The notes below the pieces were generated by a model. It worked only from the letters and a program-made list of their open reading frames with translations. It made no database searches and was not told the origin of the DNA. From the NCBI GenBank assembly GCA_947097615.1, contig CAMURX010000009.1, positions 1 to 19,072 on the forward strand: a DNA stretch of 19,072 bases. The letters are read 5' to 3'. The first letter of the stretch is position 1, and the number at the start of each line of letters is the position of its first letter. The stretch comes from an uncultured Neisseria sp. Lineage in GTDB: Bacteria > Pseudomonadota > Gammaproteobacteria > Burkholderiales > Neisseriaceae. Made by a program: the position numbers and the translations under genes. Positions 1 through 8,592 of the stretch are shown here, piece after piece.

Positions 1-844
<844 letters not shown>

Positions 845-851
845 TAACGCG

Positions 852-883
852 AGGCCGTCTGAAAACTTTTCAGACGGCCTTTT
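852..883. terminator. DUS inverted-repeat hairpin between the lipoprotein gene and pyrG
   Basis: AGGCCGTCTGAA (852-863) and its reverse complement (869-880) form a 12+ bp stem with a very short loop. Paired DUS at gene ends commonly serve as rho-independent terminators in Neisseria. The T-run (881-883) lies on the plus-strand side, so termination of the minus-strand lipoprotein transcript is plausible but not ideal. A one-mismatch DUS follows at 890-901. Confidence 0.6.
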
Positions 884-909
884 CGCGTGTTCGGACGGCC
901 TGTTGCGCC

Positions 910-1941
910 CTATTCGCTGTCGCTGTATCCGCGCAGGTAGCGGATGCGTTCGCGGGTTTGGCGGGTGTCGCATTGCAGGCGCAGGTATTCGGCCTGTTCA
1001 GGGCTGTCGGCCTGCGCGGCGGCGCGGCGGCAGTTGGCGGTTTTGCGGTTGATCCATTCGCGCTGCTCGTCTTGCAAGCCTTGTTGGACGGTGGGTTCGA
1101 GGTTGCGCCAGAGGGCGTTGATTTCGCTGTCGGCCGCTCGGTGGTCGTCTTTGGCGCGGTCGATTTCGTCGTCGGACACGGCGGGCTTGGCGGCTTCTTC
1201 GTTACGCAGCGGCGGGGTCAGTACTTCGGGCGCGGGGGCGGCGTTGTCAGCAGCGGCAGACGCGGCCTGCGGCTCTGACGCGGGTTCTTCGACGATTTCG
1301 ATTTTGCCGCCGCTTTTTGCCATTTTCAGCGCGTCTTCGAGCGAAACGGCTTTGCCGTCTACCAGCAGTAGGCTTTTGATGCCGTAGGGCAGGAGCGCGC
1401 CGGAGAGGGCGTTGGCGGCGGCGGCCAGACCGTTGTCGGCGTAGGTGACGGAGAAGGTGCCGTCTTCGGCGCGGGCGGGGGTGTATTTGAGGGTTTGCGC
1501 GAACGTGCCGCTGCCGTTGTAATTCAGGCCGCTGCCGAGGATGCGTTCGGCGATGACTTTGTCGAGCGGCTTGTCGCCGTAAATCAGCGGGGCGTTGGTG
1601 TGTGCGGTTTTCAGGCTGTCGGCCGGCAGGGTGATGTTCAGCGCGGCTTGGCAGAAGGGGCGCGTGCTGCTGTTGTCCTGCTGCGGGTTATCGAGGGAGA
1701 AGGTCATTTGCGCGGCGGCGGCGATGACTTTGTCGGCATCGACAAACTGGCGCACGTCGTTGCGCGCGAAGGTCTGCGCCTGCTCGCGCACGCTCTGCTG
1801 CAAGGTGTTTTGGATGTTTTGCAGCACGGCCGGGTCGGCGCAGGCCAAATCGGCAGGTTGGGGCTCTTCTTTTTTGCCGCAGGCAGCCAGGAGGCAGACG
1901 AGGGCGGCGGCGGAGAGAAGGGGGTGGACGGATGCGGTCAT
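910..1941 (-). CDS. lipoprotein with C-terminal LprI/DUF1311-like domain
   Basis: The 343-residue protein starts MTASVHPLLSAAALVCLLAAC: a lipoprotein signal with lipobox L18-A19-A20-C21, so it should be lipid-anchored and face the periplasm. The first two thirds have no family I recognise. A low-complexity Ala/Pro/Glu linker at about residues 220-260 leads to a charged helical C-terminal segment (about 265-340) with two cysteines and the pattern LWRNL..LQDEQREWI..R..NC. This resembles the DUF1311/LprI N-terminal domain, associated with lysozyme inhibition in some members. The open frame extends upstream to 2028, but the start at 1941 is chosen because AAGGA precedes it and the signal peptide begins there. 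Function as a lysozyme inhibitor is only an inference from the domain. Confidence 0.8.
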   Translation of the reverse strand: MTASVHPLLSAAALVCLLAACGKKEEPQPADLACADPAVLQNIQNTLQQSVREQAQTFARNDVRQFVDADKVIAAAAQMTFSLDNPQQDNSSTRPFCQAALNITLPADSLKTAHTNAPLIYGDKPLDKVIAERILGSGLNYNGSGTFAQTLKYTPARAEDGTFSVTYADNGLAAAANALSGALLPYGIKSLLLVDGKAVSLEDALKMAKSGGKIEIVEEPASEPQAASAAADNAAPAPEVLTPPLRNEEAAKPAVSDDEIDRAKDDHRAADSEINALWRNLEPTVQQGLQDEQREWINRKTANCRRAAAQADSPEQAEYLRLQCDTRQTRERIRYLRGYSDSE

Positions 1942-1968
1942 TCGGATTCCTTTCTTTGGGAACGGAGG

Positions 1969-2015
1969 TTTTTCAGACGGCCTAAGTGTTTCGCAGCGGG
2001 AGGCCGTCTGAAAAA
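1969..2015. repeat. DUS inverted repeat in the lipoprotein gene leader
   Basis: TTCAGACGGCCT (1972-1983) and AGGCCGTCTGAA (2001-2012) extend to a 15-bp perfect stem (1969-1983 with 2001-2015). It lies between the candidate -10 box (2024-2029) and the lipoprotein start (1941), so it would be transcribed as a 5'-UTR hairpin rather than act as an end-of-gene terminator. Confidence 0.75.
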
Positions 2016-2023
2016 GACGGGGC

Positions 2024-2052
2024 ATCATAGCAAAAGCACCCGCGCAGGTTAA
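2024..2052 (-). promoter_or_regulatory. candidate promoter of the lipoprotein gene
   Basis: On minus, TTAACC (2047-2052) and TATGAT (2024-2029) are 17 bases apart. The -10 is followed by GCCCCG. The -35 half overlaps the gltS terminator stem-loop. Sequence inference only. Confidence 0.35.
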
Positions 2053-2070
2053 GCTGCGGCGGGTGCTTTT
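2032..2070. terminator. intrinsic, probably bidirectional terminator after gltS
   Basis: A 12-bp perfect stem (2032-2043 with 2059-2070) has A4 on one side and T4 on the other. An inner 4-bp extension (2044-2047 with 2054-2057) sits past one bulged base. It lies 14 bases past the gltS stop. It is not DUS-derived, unlike most hairpins here. Confidence 0.8.
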
Positions 2071-2083
2071 GCTTTCGCTTTAC

Positions 2084-3310
2084 TTATTTCTTCAAGAATT
2101 CGACGAAGCCCGACAGAATCAGGGCGTTGATGATGTCGACGAAGAAGGCGCCCACCATCGGCACAATCAGGAAGGCTTTGTGCGAGGGGCCGAAGCTCTG
2201 GGTGATGGACTGCATATTGGCGACGGCGGTCGGCGTTGCGCCGAGGCCGAAGCCGCAGTGTCCGGCGGAGAGGACGGCGGCATCATAGTCGCGTCCCATC
2301 ACGACGTAGGTGACGAAGGTGGCGTAGAGAATCATCACTACGGTCTGCACGGCCAGGATGATAGCCATCGGTCCGGCCATGCCGGCCAGCTGCCACAGTT
2401 TCAAGTCCAGCAGGGCGATGGCGAGGAACAGCGACAGCGAGGCGTTGCCGAATACGTCGACGGCGCGGTCGAACATATTGAGTTTGAAACCGATGGTCAG
2501 GATGTTGCGCAGCACGACGCCTGCGAACAGACACCAAACGAATTTGGGCAGGTCAAAGAAGAAATACTCTTTGTCGTAGCCGTCGACGATTTCGGCAAAC
2601 GCCAGACAGGCGGCGAACATGGCCAGCGTTTCGATGGCGGAATCGGCGGTAATCAGGCGTACTTTGTCGTGGTTTTCAAACACGTCGTCGGCGCTGTTGT
2701 CTTCCTGCGCGGCGGCGCGGTCGATTTTCTGCCGTCCCTGTTTGTTAATCAGGCGGCGGGCGACGGGGCCGCCGATCAGGCCGCCGAAAACGAGGCCGAA
2801 GGTGGCGGCGGCGATGCCCAAACCGGTTGCGCCGACAAAGCCGAATTTCTGCTCAAAAGTCGGCCCCCACGCGCCCGCCGTGCCGTGGCCGCCGGTAAGC
2901 GTAATCGAACCGGCAATCAGGCCGAGCAGCGGGTCTTGTCCCAAAGCGGAAGCCAGGCCGACGCCGACGGCGTTCTGCACAAGGATGAACGCGCCCACGA
3001 CAAGGGTAAACACCACCAGCGGCACCCCGCCCGCTTTCAGGCGCGAGAAATCGGCGCTCAGGCCGATGGAGGTGAAGAAAATCAGCATGAAGGCGGTTTG
3101 CAGCGATTTGTCGAACTGGAAGCTGACGCCGTAAACCGAGTGGAGCACGGTCAGCACCAATGCGGCCAACAGGCCGCCCGACACCGGTTCGGGGATGTTG
3201 AAGTCTTGCAGGAATTTGATTTTTTTCACCATCATTCTGCCGATCAGCAGCACGATGGTGGCGGCAATCAAGGTGTAATAGCCGTTGAAAACCCATGCGT
3301 TGTCTTGCAT
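2084..3310 (-). CDS. gltS: sodium/glutamate symporter GltS
   Basis: A 408-residue inner-membrane protein that is hydrophobic throughout, the usual length of the ESS (glutamate:Na+ symporter) family, which imports glutamate using the sodium gradient. The two duplicated halves each carry a glycine-rich re-entrant motif: GGHGTAGAWGP in the first half and GHCGFGLGATPTAVANM near the C-terminus, both hallmarks of GltS. The central hydrophilic linker (about residues 190-215) is typical. The start at 3310 is preceded by GAGGAG at good spacing and a strong promoter at 3359-3388. It is a single-gene unit, bounded by the terminator at 2032-2070 and the DUS hairpin after hemY. Confidence 0.93.
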   Translation of the reverse strand: MQDNAWVFNGYYTLIAATIVLLIGRMMVKKIKFLQDFNIPEPVSGGLLAALVLTVLHSVYGVSFQFDKSLQTAFMLIFFTSIGLSADFSRLKAGGVPLVVFTLVVGAFILVQNAVGVGLASALGQDPLLGLIAGSITLTGGHGTAGAWGPTFEQKFGFVGATGLGIAAATFGLVFGGLIGGPVARRLINKQGRQKIDRAAAQEDNSADDVFENHDKVRLITADSAIETLAMFAACLAFAEIVDGYDKEYFFFDLPKFVWCLFAGVVLRNILTIGFKLNMFDRAVDVFGNASLSLFLAIALLDLKLWQLAGMAGPMAIILAVQTVVMILYATFVTYVVMGRDYDAAVLSAGHCGFGLGATPTAVANMQSITQSFGPSHKAFLIVPMVGAFFVDIINALILSGFVEFLKK

Positions 3311-3358
3311 AAATGCTCCTCTTCGTTTGCGTAAAGCTAAAATATGTTAAGGCGGGCA

Positions 3359-3388
3359 ATATTAAGGGCATGCGCGGTGCTTTGTCAA
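3359..3388 (-). promoter_or_regulatory. strong candidate sigma70 promoter of gltS
   Basis: A perfect TTGACA (3383-3388) is followed 18 bases later by TAATAT (3359-3364) on minus, about 50 bases ahead of the gltS start. The bases right after the -10 are TGCCCGCC. Confidence 0.65.
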
Positions 3389-3424
3389 AACCGCTGCCTC
3401 GGACGGCAGGCTCGGGATGCGGAA

Positions 3425-3476
3425 AGGCCGTCTGAAAACGGCGTCGGCTGCGGGGCAGACGGTTTTCAGACGGCCT
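3425..3476. terminator. DUS hairpin terminator after hemY
   Basis: A 15-bp perfect stem (3425-3439 with 3462-3476) is built from AGGCCGTCTGAA and its complement. It lies about 30 bases past the hemY stop and upstream of the gltS promoter, the usual position of a DUS-based terminator. Confidence 0.75.
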
Positions 3477-3507
3477 TTTCGGTTTGGCGGCCTTAGTGTG
3501 CTGGCAA

Positions 3508-4725
3508 TCAGCCTTGCGGCGCGGGCAGGGAAAGTTCGGGTTCGCCCAGCGTCAGAGCACGCAGGCGCTGTTCCTGCGCGGCGGCTTCGTCGCCCGTTTT
3601 GTCGAAAACTTTGGCCAGCGCCAAACGCGCCTGCGGACTGTCGTGTTCGGCGATGGCGGCTTCCAGATAACCCTGCGCCTTGCCCCAAAGCTGCCTGTTT
3701 TCGGCCAGTTGGCCGAGGGCGAGCAGGAGGGCGGCGTCTTTTTGGCGCGTTTTCAGCCAGCCTTCGGCGGCATCGAGCGCTTTGAGACGGTCTTTGTCGG
3801 CGAGGAATGAAGCGCTGCGCACGAAAGGCGGCAGCAGGTCGGCGCGGCCGTTTTGCGGATAATGTTTTTCCACCCATGCGGCGGCGGCGGCATACAGGCC
3901 GAGGTTTTCGTATTTTTCGGCTACGGCAGCACACAGCGCGCCGTTTTTCACTTCGTCGGGAATCCGCTTCAAAACGCGTTTGAGGCCGTCTGAATCCGAG
4001 GCTTCGGCCAGCAGGCGGCGGTATGCCCAGTCGCGGTACTGCGCCGCTTCGTGCGGATTGGCAGCGTTTTGTTTTTGCAGATCGTCGGTTTTGTCGAGCA
4101 CTTCGGCGGCGTCACCGTGGTCGAAGGCATAACGCAGCTGCAAACGCAGCAGGCGGGTGAGGCGCGGGCTGATTTTAGCGGCGGCGGCCAGGTTTTCTTC
4201 GGCGGCGGGGTAGTCGCGGCGGTTGAGCGCGTCTTCGGCCAGCATCAGATAACGCGAAAGCTGGGCGGCAGCGGGCAGCGCGGCGATTTCGTGCAGGTAG
4301 CGGTCGCGCAGCGCGGCGTCGTTCATGCGGTCGGCGGCATGGGCGGCAATCATCAGCGCCAGCGAGCGGCTTTCGCCCGCTTCTTTGTTGGCGAGGACTT
4401 TGGCGGCTTCCTGTTCGGCTTTCTGGTATTTGCCCTCGAAATAGGCCAAACCGGCGGCGTTCAGGTTGCTGCCCGCTTTGCGGCCTTTGCGCACGGTGCC
4501 GAAGCGTTGCAGGCGGGCGGGCACGTTAAACAGGCCGCCCAAAAGCTGGATAACAATGTAAAGCAGCACCACGGCCACAATCAGCGCGGGCACGAAGAGT
4601 TTCAAATCGACGCGTGCCAGCGTGTTGCCGACGGCGAAATAGACGTTGCCGCCGAACATGGTGGAGGCCACCGACAGGGCGACGCCTGCGGCGAAGAGGA
4701 CGATTAACCACAGCAGCGCTTTCAT
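3508..4725 (-). CDS. hemY: HemY-like tetratricopeptide membrane protein
   Basis: The 405-residue protein starts with two transmembrane segments (about residues 3-25 and 42-65), matching the HemY N-terminal domain. A long alpha-helical, alanine-rich region follows with TPR-like repeats (AGLAYFEGKYQKAEQ, ALNRRDYPAAEENLA, LGQLAENRQLWGKAQGYLEAAI). This is the proteobacterial inner-membrane HemY of hemCDXY operons; it is not the protoporphyrinogen oxidase also called HemY in Bacillus. Its biochemical role in late haem synthesis is poorly defined. ATG overlaps the hemX stop (ATGA), implying translational coupling. It is last in the operon and is followed by the DUS terminator. One perfect DUS lies inside the gene (3983-3994). 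Confidence 0.9.
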   Translation of the reverse strand: MKALLWLIVLFAAGVALSVASTMFGGNVYFAVGNTLARVDLKLFVPALIVAVVLLYIVIQLLGGLFNVPARLQRFGTVRKGRKAGSNLNAAGLAYFEGKYQKAEQEAAKVLANKEAGESRSLALMIAAHAADRMNDAALRDRYLHEIAALPAAAQLSRYLMLAEDALNRRDYPAAEENLAAAAKISPRLTRLLRLQLRYAFDHGDAAEVLDKTDDLQKQNAANPHEAAQYRDWAYRRLLAEASDSDGLKRVLKRIPDEVKNGALCAAVAEKYENLGLYAAAAAWVEKHYPQNGRADLLPPFVRSASFLADKDRLKALDAAEGWLKTRQKDAALLLALGQLAENRQLWGKAQGYLEAAIAEHDSPQARLALAKVFDKTGDEAAAQEQRLRALTLGEPELSLPAPQG

Positions 4726-6191
4726 GCCGCACCGCCTTTCGCTTTGGCCGGCTCGGCAGCTTTGGGCGCGGCGGGCTTGGCGTCTTTATTGCCGCCCTCG
4801 GCCGGTTTGGCGGTTTTTTCAGACGACTTCTCGGCCGCTTTGTCTCCCGCCTTGTCGGCTTTCGGCGCTTCCTGCGTTTTGGCTTCCTGCGCTTTTTCAG
4901 ACGGCGCGGCAGGAGCGGAGGCGGGCTGCGCGGCTGCTTCGGAAGCGGCGGTTTCGGCTTTTTCAGACGGCGTTACGGCGGAGGCGGGTGCTTCCTGCGG
5001 CGCGGTTTTGACATCGTCCAAGCGCACGGCAACCGTGCCGCGCACGGTGTCCTGATAGGCACGCACGGCGGCCAAGCTGGCTTTGAGCGACTCGTTCGAC
5101 ACTTGGCGCATATCGAGCGATTTGAGGTCGGACAATTCTTTCAGCCAGGCCTGCGTGGCGGGCGAGCGGCTGTCGAAATACTGTTTTACCGCCGCTTCGG
5201 CGGCGTTCAAATCGCTCAGGAACACTTCGCCGTTGTGCTGCATCAGGGCGATGCGGGCGTCGAGCAGGCGCAGGCGCAGGTTTTCGCGCACGAAATAAGC
5301 CTGGTCGGGCGCGAGTAGCATGGCATCGCTGCTGTCGAGCCTGCGCACTTCCACCAGCCTGCCCAGCTCGGTCAGGGTTTTGCTCCATGTACGCCGCCAC
5401 CACGAAGCGTTCGGGTCGTCCTGCGGTTCGGGTTCGGCGCGTCCGGGCTGCAAGGTGCTTTCCAACACCAGCGGCATGCCCGACACGGCGGCTTCGAGGC
5501 GGTCGAGGCGCAGCGCGGTGCCCGAAACGTCAAGGTACGGGCGGTTTTTCAGCGCCGCCAAATCGCTGCTGACGGCCTGTTTGATCGGCAGCAGGTCGGC
5601 CTGGTCGAAGCGGCTCAGGCGGCTTTCGATGTTTTCCAAAACGGTTACCGCCACGGGCACGTTGCCCGAAAGCAGAAGCTGCTGCGAAGCCATGTTCAGC
5701 GTGGCTTCGGTTTCGTCCACCAGCCAGTCGGCGCGGCTGCGCAGCAGCTCCTGATAGGCGCGGGAGGTGTTGTCGATGCGCTCGCGGTCGGCTCTTTGGC
5801 CGTCTGAAAGCTGCATCAGCGCGGCGGCCAGCTCGGCCTGGCGGCGGTTGTTTTCCTGCAAGATTTTGGCGTTTTCGCTCTCGCCGACGGCGGCCTGGTC
5901 GATTTTCTGCGCGAAGGCCATTTCCTGCATTTTCAGCACGTTTTGTCCCTGCACGAACAAAAAGCCGCTGGCGCCAACGGCCAGCAGCGCCAGCACCAGC
6001 GCGCCTGCGGCCAAGCCGCGGCCGCCGCTTTGGCGAATAACGACGGGGGCGGGGGCGTTTTGCGCACCCGCAGCGGCAGAAGCGCTTTCAGACGGCCTGT
6101 TTTCGTTTAGGCCGTCTGAAAGCGCTGTGTTCGGGGTTTCGGGCTGAGCGCCGTTGCCGGCGGGGGTTTTATCGGTTTCTTGTCCGCTCAT
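4722..6191 (-). CDS. hemX: HemX-like membrane protein of the haem operon
   Basis: The 489-residue protein has three parts. An N-terminal hydrophilic Ala/Pro/Glu-rich segment is followed by a single transmembrane helix at about residues 59-80 and a helical extracytoplasmic domain with the HemX-type pattern (WLVDETEATLNMASQQLLLSGN, residues of HemX family type). A 94-residue Ala/Lys/Pro/Glu low-complexity tail (about 396-489) completes it. HemX proteins are often annotated as uroporphyrinogen-III C-methyltransferase, but this one shows no methyltransferase domain, so that label should not be used. Its start overlaps the hemD end by 23 bases and its stop overlaps the hemY start. DUS copies lie inside the gene and encode parts of the N-terminal segment and the tail (see findings). 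Confidence 0.88.
   Translation of the reverse strand: MSGQETDKTPAGNGAQPETPNTALSDGLNENRPSESASAAAGAQNAPAPVVIRQSGGRGLAAGALVLALLAVGASGFLFVQGQNVLKMQEMAFAQKIDQAAVGESENAKILQENNRRQAELAAALMQLSDGQRADRERIDNTSRAYQELLRSRADWLVDETEATLNMASQQLLLSGNVPVAVTVLENIESRLSRFDQADLLPIKQAVSSDLAALKNRPYLDVSGTALRLDRLEAAVSGMPLVLESTLQPGRAEPEPQDDPNASWWRRTWSKTLTELGRLVEVRRLDSSDAMLLAPDQAYFVRENLRLRLLDARIALMQHNGEVFLSDLNAAEAAVKQYFDSRSPATQAWLKELSDLKSLDMRQVSNESLKASLAAVRAYQDTVRGTVAVRLDDVKTAPQEAPASAVTPSEKAETAASEAAAQPASAPAAPSEKAQEAKTQEAPKADKAGDKAAEKSSEKTAKPAEGGNKDAKPAAPKAAEPAKAKGGAA
6081..6126. repeat. 18-bp perfect DUS inverted repeat inside hemX
   Basis: 6081-6098 and 6109-6126 are exact reverse complements with a 10-base loop. The core is TTCAGACGGCCT (6087-6098) and AGGCCGTCTGAA (6109-6120). 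It falls in the 5' part of the hemX coding region and is read in frame as LSDGLNENRPSES. Confidence 0.9.
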
Positions 6192-6909
6192 CGGTTTGCT
6201 CCGTGTATCGGTTTAAGGTGTCGGCATCGAGCGATTCGATCACTGCGACGCGCTCTGCGCCTGCCGCGTAAAGGGCTTCGGCGACGCGTTTGTGGTGGGT
6301 GAAGTATAGCAAGGATTGCAGCGTTTGCCTAAACGGCGGCGGCGCGCCTGCGAAGAGACCGCGCACCGCTTCGCCCGAGGCAACCCATGCCGCGTCGGGC
6401 CGGGCAGCGGCCACGGCAGGCCAATCTATCGCGGCAGGCCGTCTGAAATACACTTCGGCGGCGCTCACGGAAAACCCGCGCCGCCGCAGCGCGTCGGCGA
6501 GCCATTCGCGCCCGCCCTTCCCGCGCACAATCAGGATTTCTGCGCCGCGCGGCAGGGTATCCCACACGTCCATTCTCAACACCGATTCGCTGTCTTTGCC
6601 GTCAGCAGGGGCGAGCACGGGGTGCGGGCAGCGGGCTTGCAGGACTTTGCGGCTGGCCTCGCCGACGGCAATCTGCACGATGCGGCCGTCTGAAAAATCG
6701 AGATGCGGCGCGGCGGCGGCCACGGCGGAGGGGCTGACCCAGAACACGGCGGCGGCCGTCTGAAAGCGTGCGGGCAACGCGGCGAGGGCGGCGGCATCGG
6801 GTTCGATCAGAAAGGGGGCGGCAACGATGCCGCGCCAGCCCGCGGCGGCGCAGGTTTGCAGGTCGGCGGCTGCCTGTTCGGGCGGGCGGACGATCAGAAG
6901 GGTTTTCAT
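6169..6909 (-). CDS. hemD: uroporphyrinogen-III synthase
   Basis: HemD closes and inverts ring D of hydroxymethylbilane to give uroporphyrinogen III, the common precursor of haem and sirohaem. The 246-residue frame from MKTLLIVRPPEQ matches the family length and the poorly conserved HemD pattern: an N-terminal TLLIVRPPEQAAAD, a central ILIVRGKGGREWLADALRRRGFSVSAAEVYFR, and a C-terminal TPF-like FTHHKRVAEAL. The frame is open to 6939 with another ATG, but MKTLLIVRP is the expected N-terminus; neither start has a clear ribosome site. It lies between hemC (105-base gap with one DUS) and hemX (23-base overlap). DUS cores at 6436, 6685 and 6755 fall inside the gene. Confidence 0.9.
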   Translation of the reverse strand: MKTLLIVRPPEQAAADLQTCAAAGWRGIVAAPFLIEPDAAALAALPARFQTAAAVFWVSPSAVAAAAPHLDFSDGRIVQIAVGEASRKVLQARCPHPVLAPADGKDSESVLRMDVWDTLPRGAEILIVRGKGGREWLADALRRRGFSVSAAEVYFRRPAAIDWPAVAAARPDAAWVASGEAVRGLFAGAPPPFRQTLQSLLYFTHHKRVAEALYAAGAERVAVIESLDADTLNRYTEQTDERTRNR

Positions 6910-7014
6910 GGCGGATGGAGGTTGGATGGGAGAGGGCATCAGGCCGTCTGAAACACGGGAACCTGTTTCTGAAACCTGTTTCTGCGGGGCGGCGGCGCTG
7001 GGTTCGGCGGGCGT

Positions 7015-7965
7015 TTAATCCTGTTTTTGCGCCTGTTCGGCCAGCACGGCGTCGATCAGGGCTTCGGCGTCCTGTTCGGCCAGGCGTTTGGCGACGGCGC
7101 GGCCGAGGGCGTCGGCGTAAGCGGCGGGGGCTTGGGCAGCGGCTTGGATGATAACCGAGCCGTCGGGATGGCCGACGAGACCGCGCAGGGTGAGCGTGCC
7201 GTCGTCTTCGGTGCAGTAGGCGGCCAGCGGGATTTGGCAGCTGCCGCCGAGGGCGCGGGCAAGGGCGCGTTCGGCGGTGACGCAGGCGGCGGTGGCAGGG
7301 TGGTTGAGGGAGGCGAGGACGCTGAGGAGGTCGGTGCGGTGTGCGGCGGTTTCGATGCCGAGCGCGCCTTGTCCTGCGGCGGGCAGGCTGTCGGCGGGGC
7401 TGAGGATTTCACGGATGCGGCCGTCGAGGCCGAGGCGTTGCAGTCCGGCGGCGGCGAGGATGATGGCGTCGTAGTCGCCGTTGTCGAGTTTGGCGAGGCG
7501 GGTCTGCACGTTGCCGCGCAGGGGTTTGATAAGGAGCTTGGGGTATTTGGCACGCAGCTGGGCTTCGCGGCGCAGGCTGGATGTGCCGACAATGGCGCCG
7601 TCGGGCAGTTCGGCGAGGCTGTCGTAGCGGTTGGAGACGAGTGCGTCGAAGGGGCTGGCGCGCTCGCCGATGGCGGCGAGGGCGAAGCCGTCGGGCAGCT
7701 CCATGGGCACGTCTTTTACCGAGTGGACGGCCAAGTCGGCGCGGCCGTCGGCCAGTGCTTGTTCGAGTTCTTTGACGAAAAGTCCTTTGCCGCCGACTTT
7801 GGACAGGGTGCGGTCGAGGATTTGGTCGCCGCGCGTGGTCATGCCGAGGATGGTGATGTCACAGGCGGGATAGAGGGCTTTCAGACGGCCTTTGATGTGT
7901 TCGGCCTGCCACATGGCCAGGGCGCTTTCGCGGCTGGCGATAACGAGTTTTGCGGGTGCGTTCAC
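7015..7965 (-). CDS. hemC: porphobilinogen deaminase (hydroxymethylbilane synthase)
   Basis: HemC joins four porphobilinogen units into hydroxymethylbilane. The 316-residue product carries the family signatures in order: [12 protein letters not shown] (about 9-20), TRGDQILD (45-51), KGLFVKELE (60-68), HSVKDVP with the catalytic Asp85, GTSSLRR (127-133) and RGNVQTRL (150-157). [13 protein letters not shown] contains Cys243, which carries the dipyrromethane cofactor. The start is GTG at 7965, supported by AAGGA eight bases upstream and by the conserved N-terminus. First gene of hemC-hemD-hemX-hemY. A DUS lies inside the gene at 7880-7891. Confidence 0.96.
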   Translation of the reverse strand: MNAPAKLVIASRESALAMWQAEHIKGRLKALYPACDITILGMTTRGDQILDRTLSKVGGKGLFVKELEQALADGRADLAVHSVKDVPMELPDGFALAAIGERASPFDALVSNRYDSLAELPDGAIVGTSSLRREAQLRAKYPKLLIKPLRGNVQTRLAKLDNGDYDAIILAAAGLQRLGLDGRIREILSPADSLPAAGQGALGIETAAHRTDLLSVLASLNHPATAACVTAERALARALGGSCQIPLAAYCTEDDGTLTLRGLVGHPDGSVIIQAAAQAPAAYADALGRAVAKRLAEQDAEALIDAVLAEQAQKQD

Positions 7966-8005
7966 GGGTTGTCCTTGCTGTGGAAAATGCGGCGTAGTTT
8001 AACAG

Positions 8006-8049
8006 AAAGGCCGTCTGAAAAGGCGGCGGGGCGCTTTCAGACGGCCTTT
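8006..8049. terminator. DUS hairpin between nsrR and hemC
   Basis: A 15-bp perfect stem (8006-8020 with 8035-8049) built from AGGCCGTCTGAA and its complement lies 17 bases past the nsrR stop and about 40 bases before hemC. It has T-rich flanks on both strands, so it probably ends the nsrR transcript and insulates the haem operon. I see only a weak -10-like TAAACT (7996-8001) for hemC. Confidence 0.7.
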
Positions 8050-8065
8050 TGACGGCATCGCTGCG

Positions 8066-8515
8066 TTAGGTGCTTGCGGCGGCGAGGGTGATTTTCGGCG
8101 TGTAGAGTATATCGAAGGTGGGCTTGTTGATCATGTCGGCGAGGGTGAATTTGTCGAGGTGGTCGAGAAAGGCTTTGCCCGCGTCGTTGAGCACGGCGGT
8201 GAGCAGGCAGCAGGAGGTGAGCAGGCACTGGTTGCCCGCGCCCATGCATTCGACCAGCTTCATCGGCTCCATATGGCGCACGACATCGCCGATGCGGATG
8301 AGCTCGGCGCGCCGCCGCAGCCGCAGGCCGCCGCCTTTGCCGCGCACGCTTTCAAGAAAACCGCCTTTTACGAGGGCGGTGACGACTTTCATCAGATGGC
8401 TTTTGGAGATGCCGTAGACTTCGGCGATGGAGGAGATGTTGACCAGGTCTTCGTTGTTCACTGCGGCGTAGGCCAAAACGCGCAGCGCATAGTCGGTTTG
8501 TTGGGTCAGGTACAT
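8066..8515 (-). CDS. nsrR: Rrf2-family nitric-oxide-sensing repressor NsrR
   Basis: A 149-residue Rrf2-family regulator. It has an N-terminal winged helix (MYLTQQTDYALRVL ... ISSIAEVYGISKSHLMKVV ... LVKGGFLESVRGKGGGL). Four cysteines at residues 90, 97, 102 and 103 provide the three-cysteine ligand set of the NsrR Fe-S cluster, and Asp8 matches the non-cysteine ligand described in NsrR. NsrR represses NO-responsive genes until NO damages its cluster; Neisseria NsrR controls denitrification and NO-tolerance genes. Adjacency to a hemerythrin-like gene and nnrS supports the assignment over the IscR branch of the family. The ribosome site ahead of 8515 is weak. Confidence 0.9.
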   Translation of the reverse strand: MYLTQQTDYALRVLAYAAVNNEDLVNISSIAEVYGISKSHLMKVVTALVKGGFLESVRGKGGGLRLRRRAELIRIGDVVRHMEPMKLVECMGAGNQCLLTSCCLLTAVLNDAGKAFLDHLDKFTLADMINKPTFDILYTPKITLAAAST

Positions 8516-8516
8516 A

Positions 8517-8545
8517 TTGCCAGCGCAATGTTAAAGTTTCATAAT
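8517..8545 (+). promoter_or_regulatory. candidate sigma70 promoter of the hemerythrin-like gene
   Basis: TTGCCA (8517-8522) and CATAAT (8540-8545) are 17 bases apart, each one base off consensus. The predicted transcript would start near 8552, about 40 bases before the gene. The -35 box abuts the nsrR start codon. Confidence 0.55.
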
Positions 8546-8560
8546 ATGTGCAACATTATA
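8541..8560. promoter_or_regulatory. possible NsrR operator and nsrR -10 box
   Basis: ATAAT (8541-8545) and ATTAT (8555-8559) flank a 9-base core, giving an imperfect 19-base dyad in an AT-rich island. It covers the -10 and start region of the divergent promoter. Read on minus, 8555-8560 is TATAAT, a perfect -10 about 40 bases ahead of nsrR, though no good -35 accompanies it. Its position suits a shared operator, but NsrR binding is inference. Confidence 0.35.
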
Positions 8561-8592
8561 CACAAACCGCCCGCAGCCGTAGGACAAAAACA

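Noticed and set aside
2063..3334. 423-codon plus-strand open frame opposite gltS
   Set aside because: It is the antisense of a clear GltS; its translation is His/Gln/Gly-rich low-complexity with no family likeness, as expected for the shadow of a GC-rich gene.
4722..6191. Annotation of hemX as uroporphyrinogen-III C-methyltransferase
   Set aside because: The name is common in databases, but no SAM-methyltransferase domain is visible; the protein has one membrane helix, a helical domain and a disordered tail.
7027..8052. 341-codon plus-strand open frame opposite hemC
   Set aside because: Glycine-rich antisense shadow of hemC; the minus strand has all HemC motifs.
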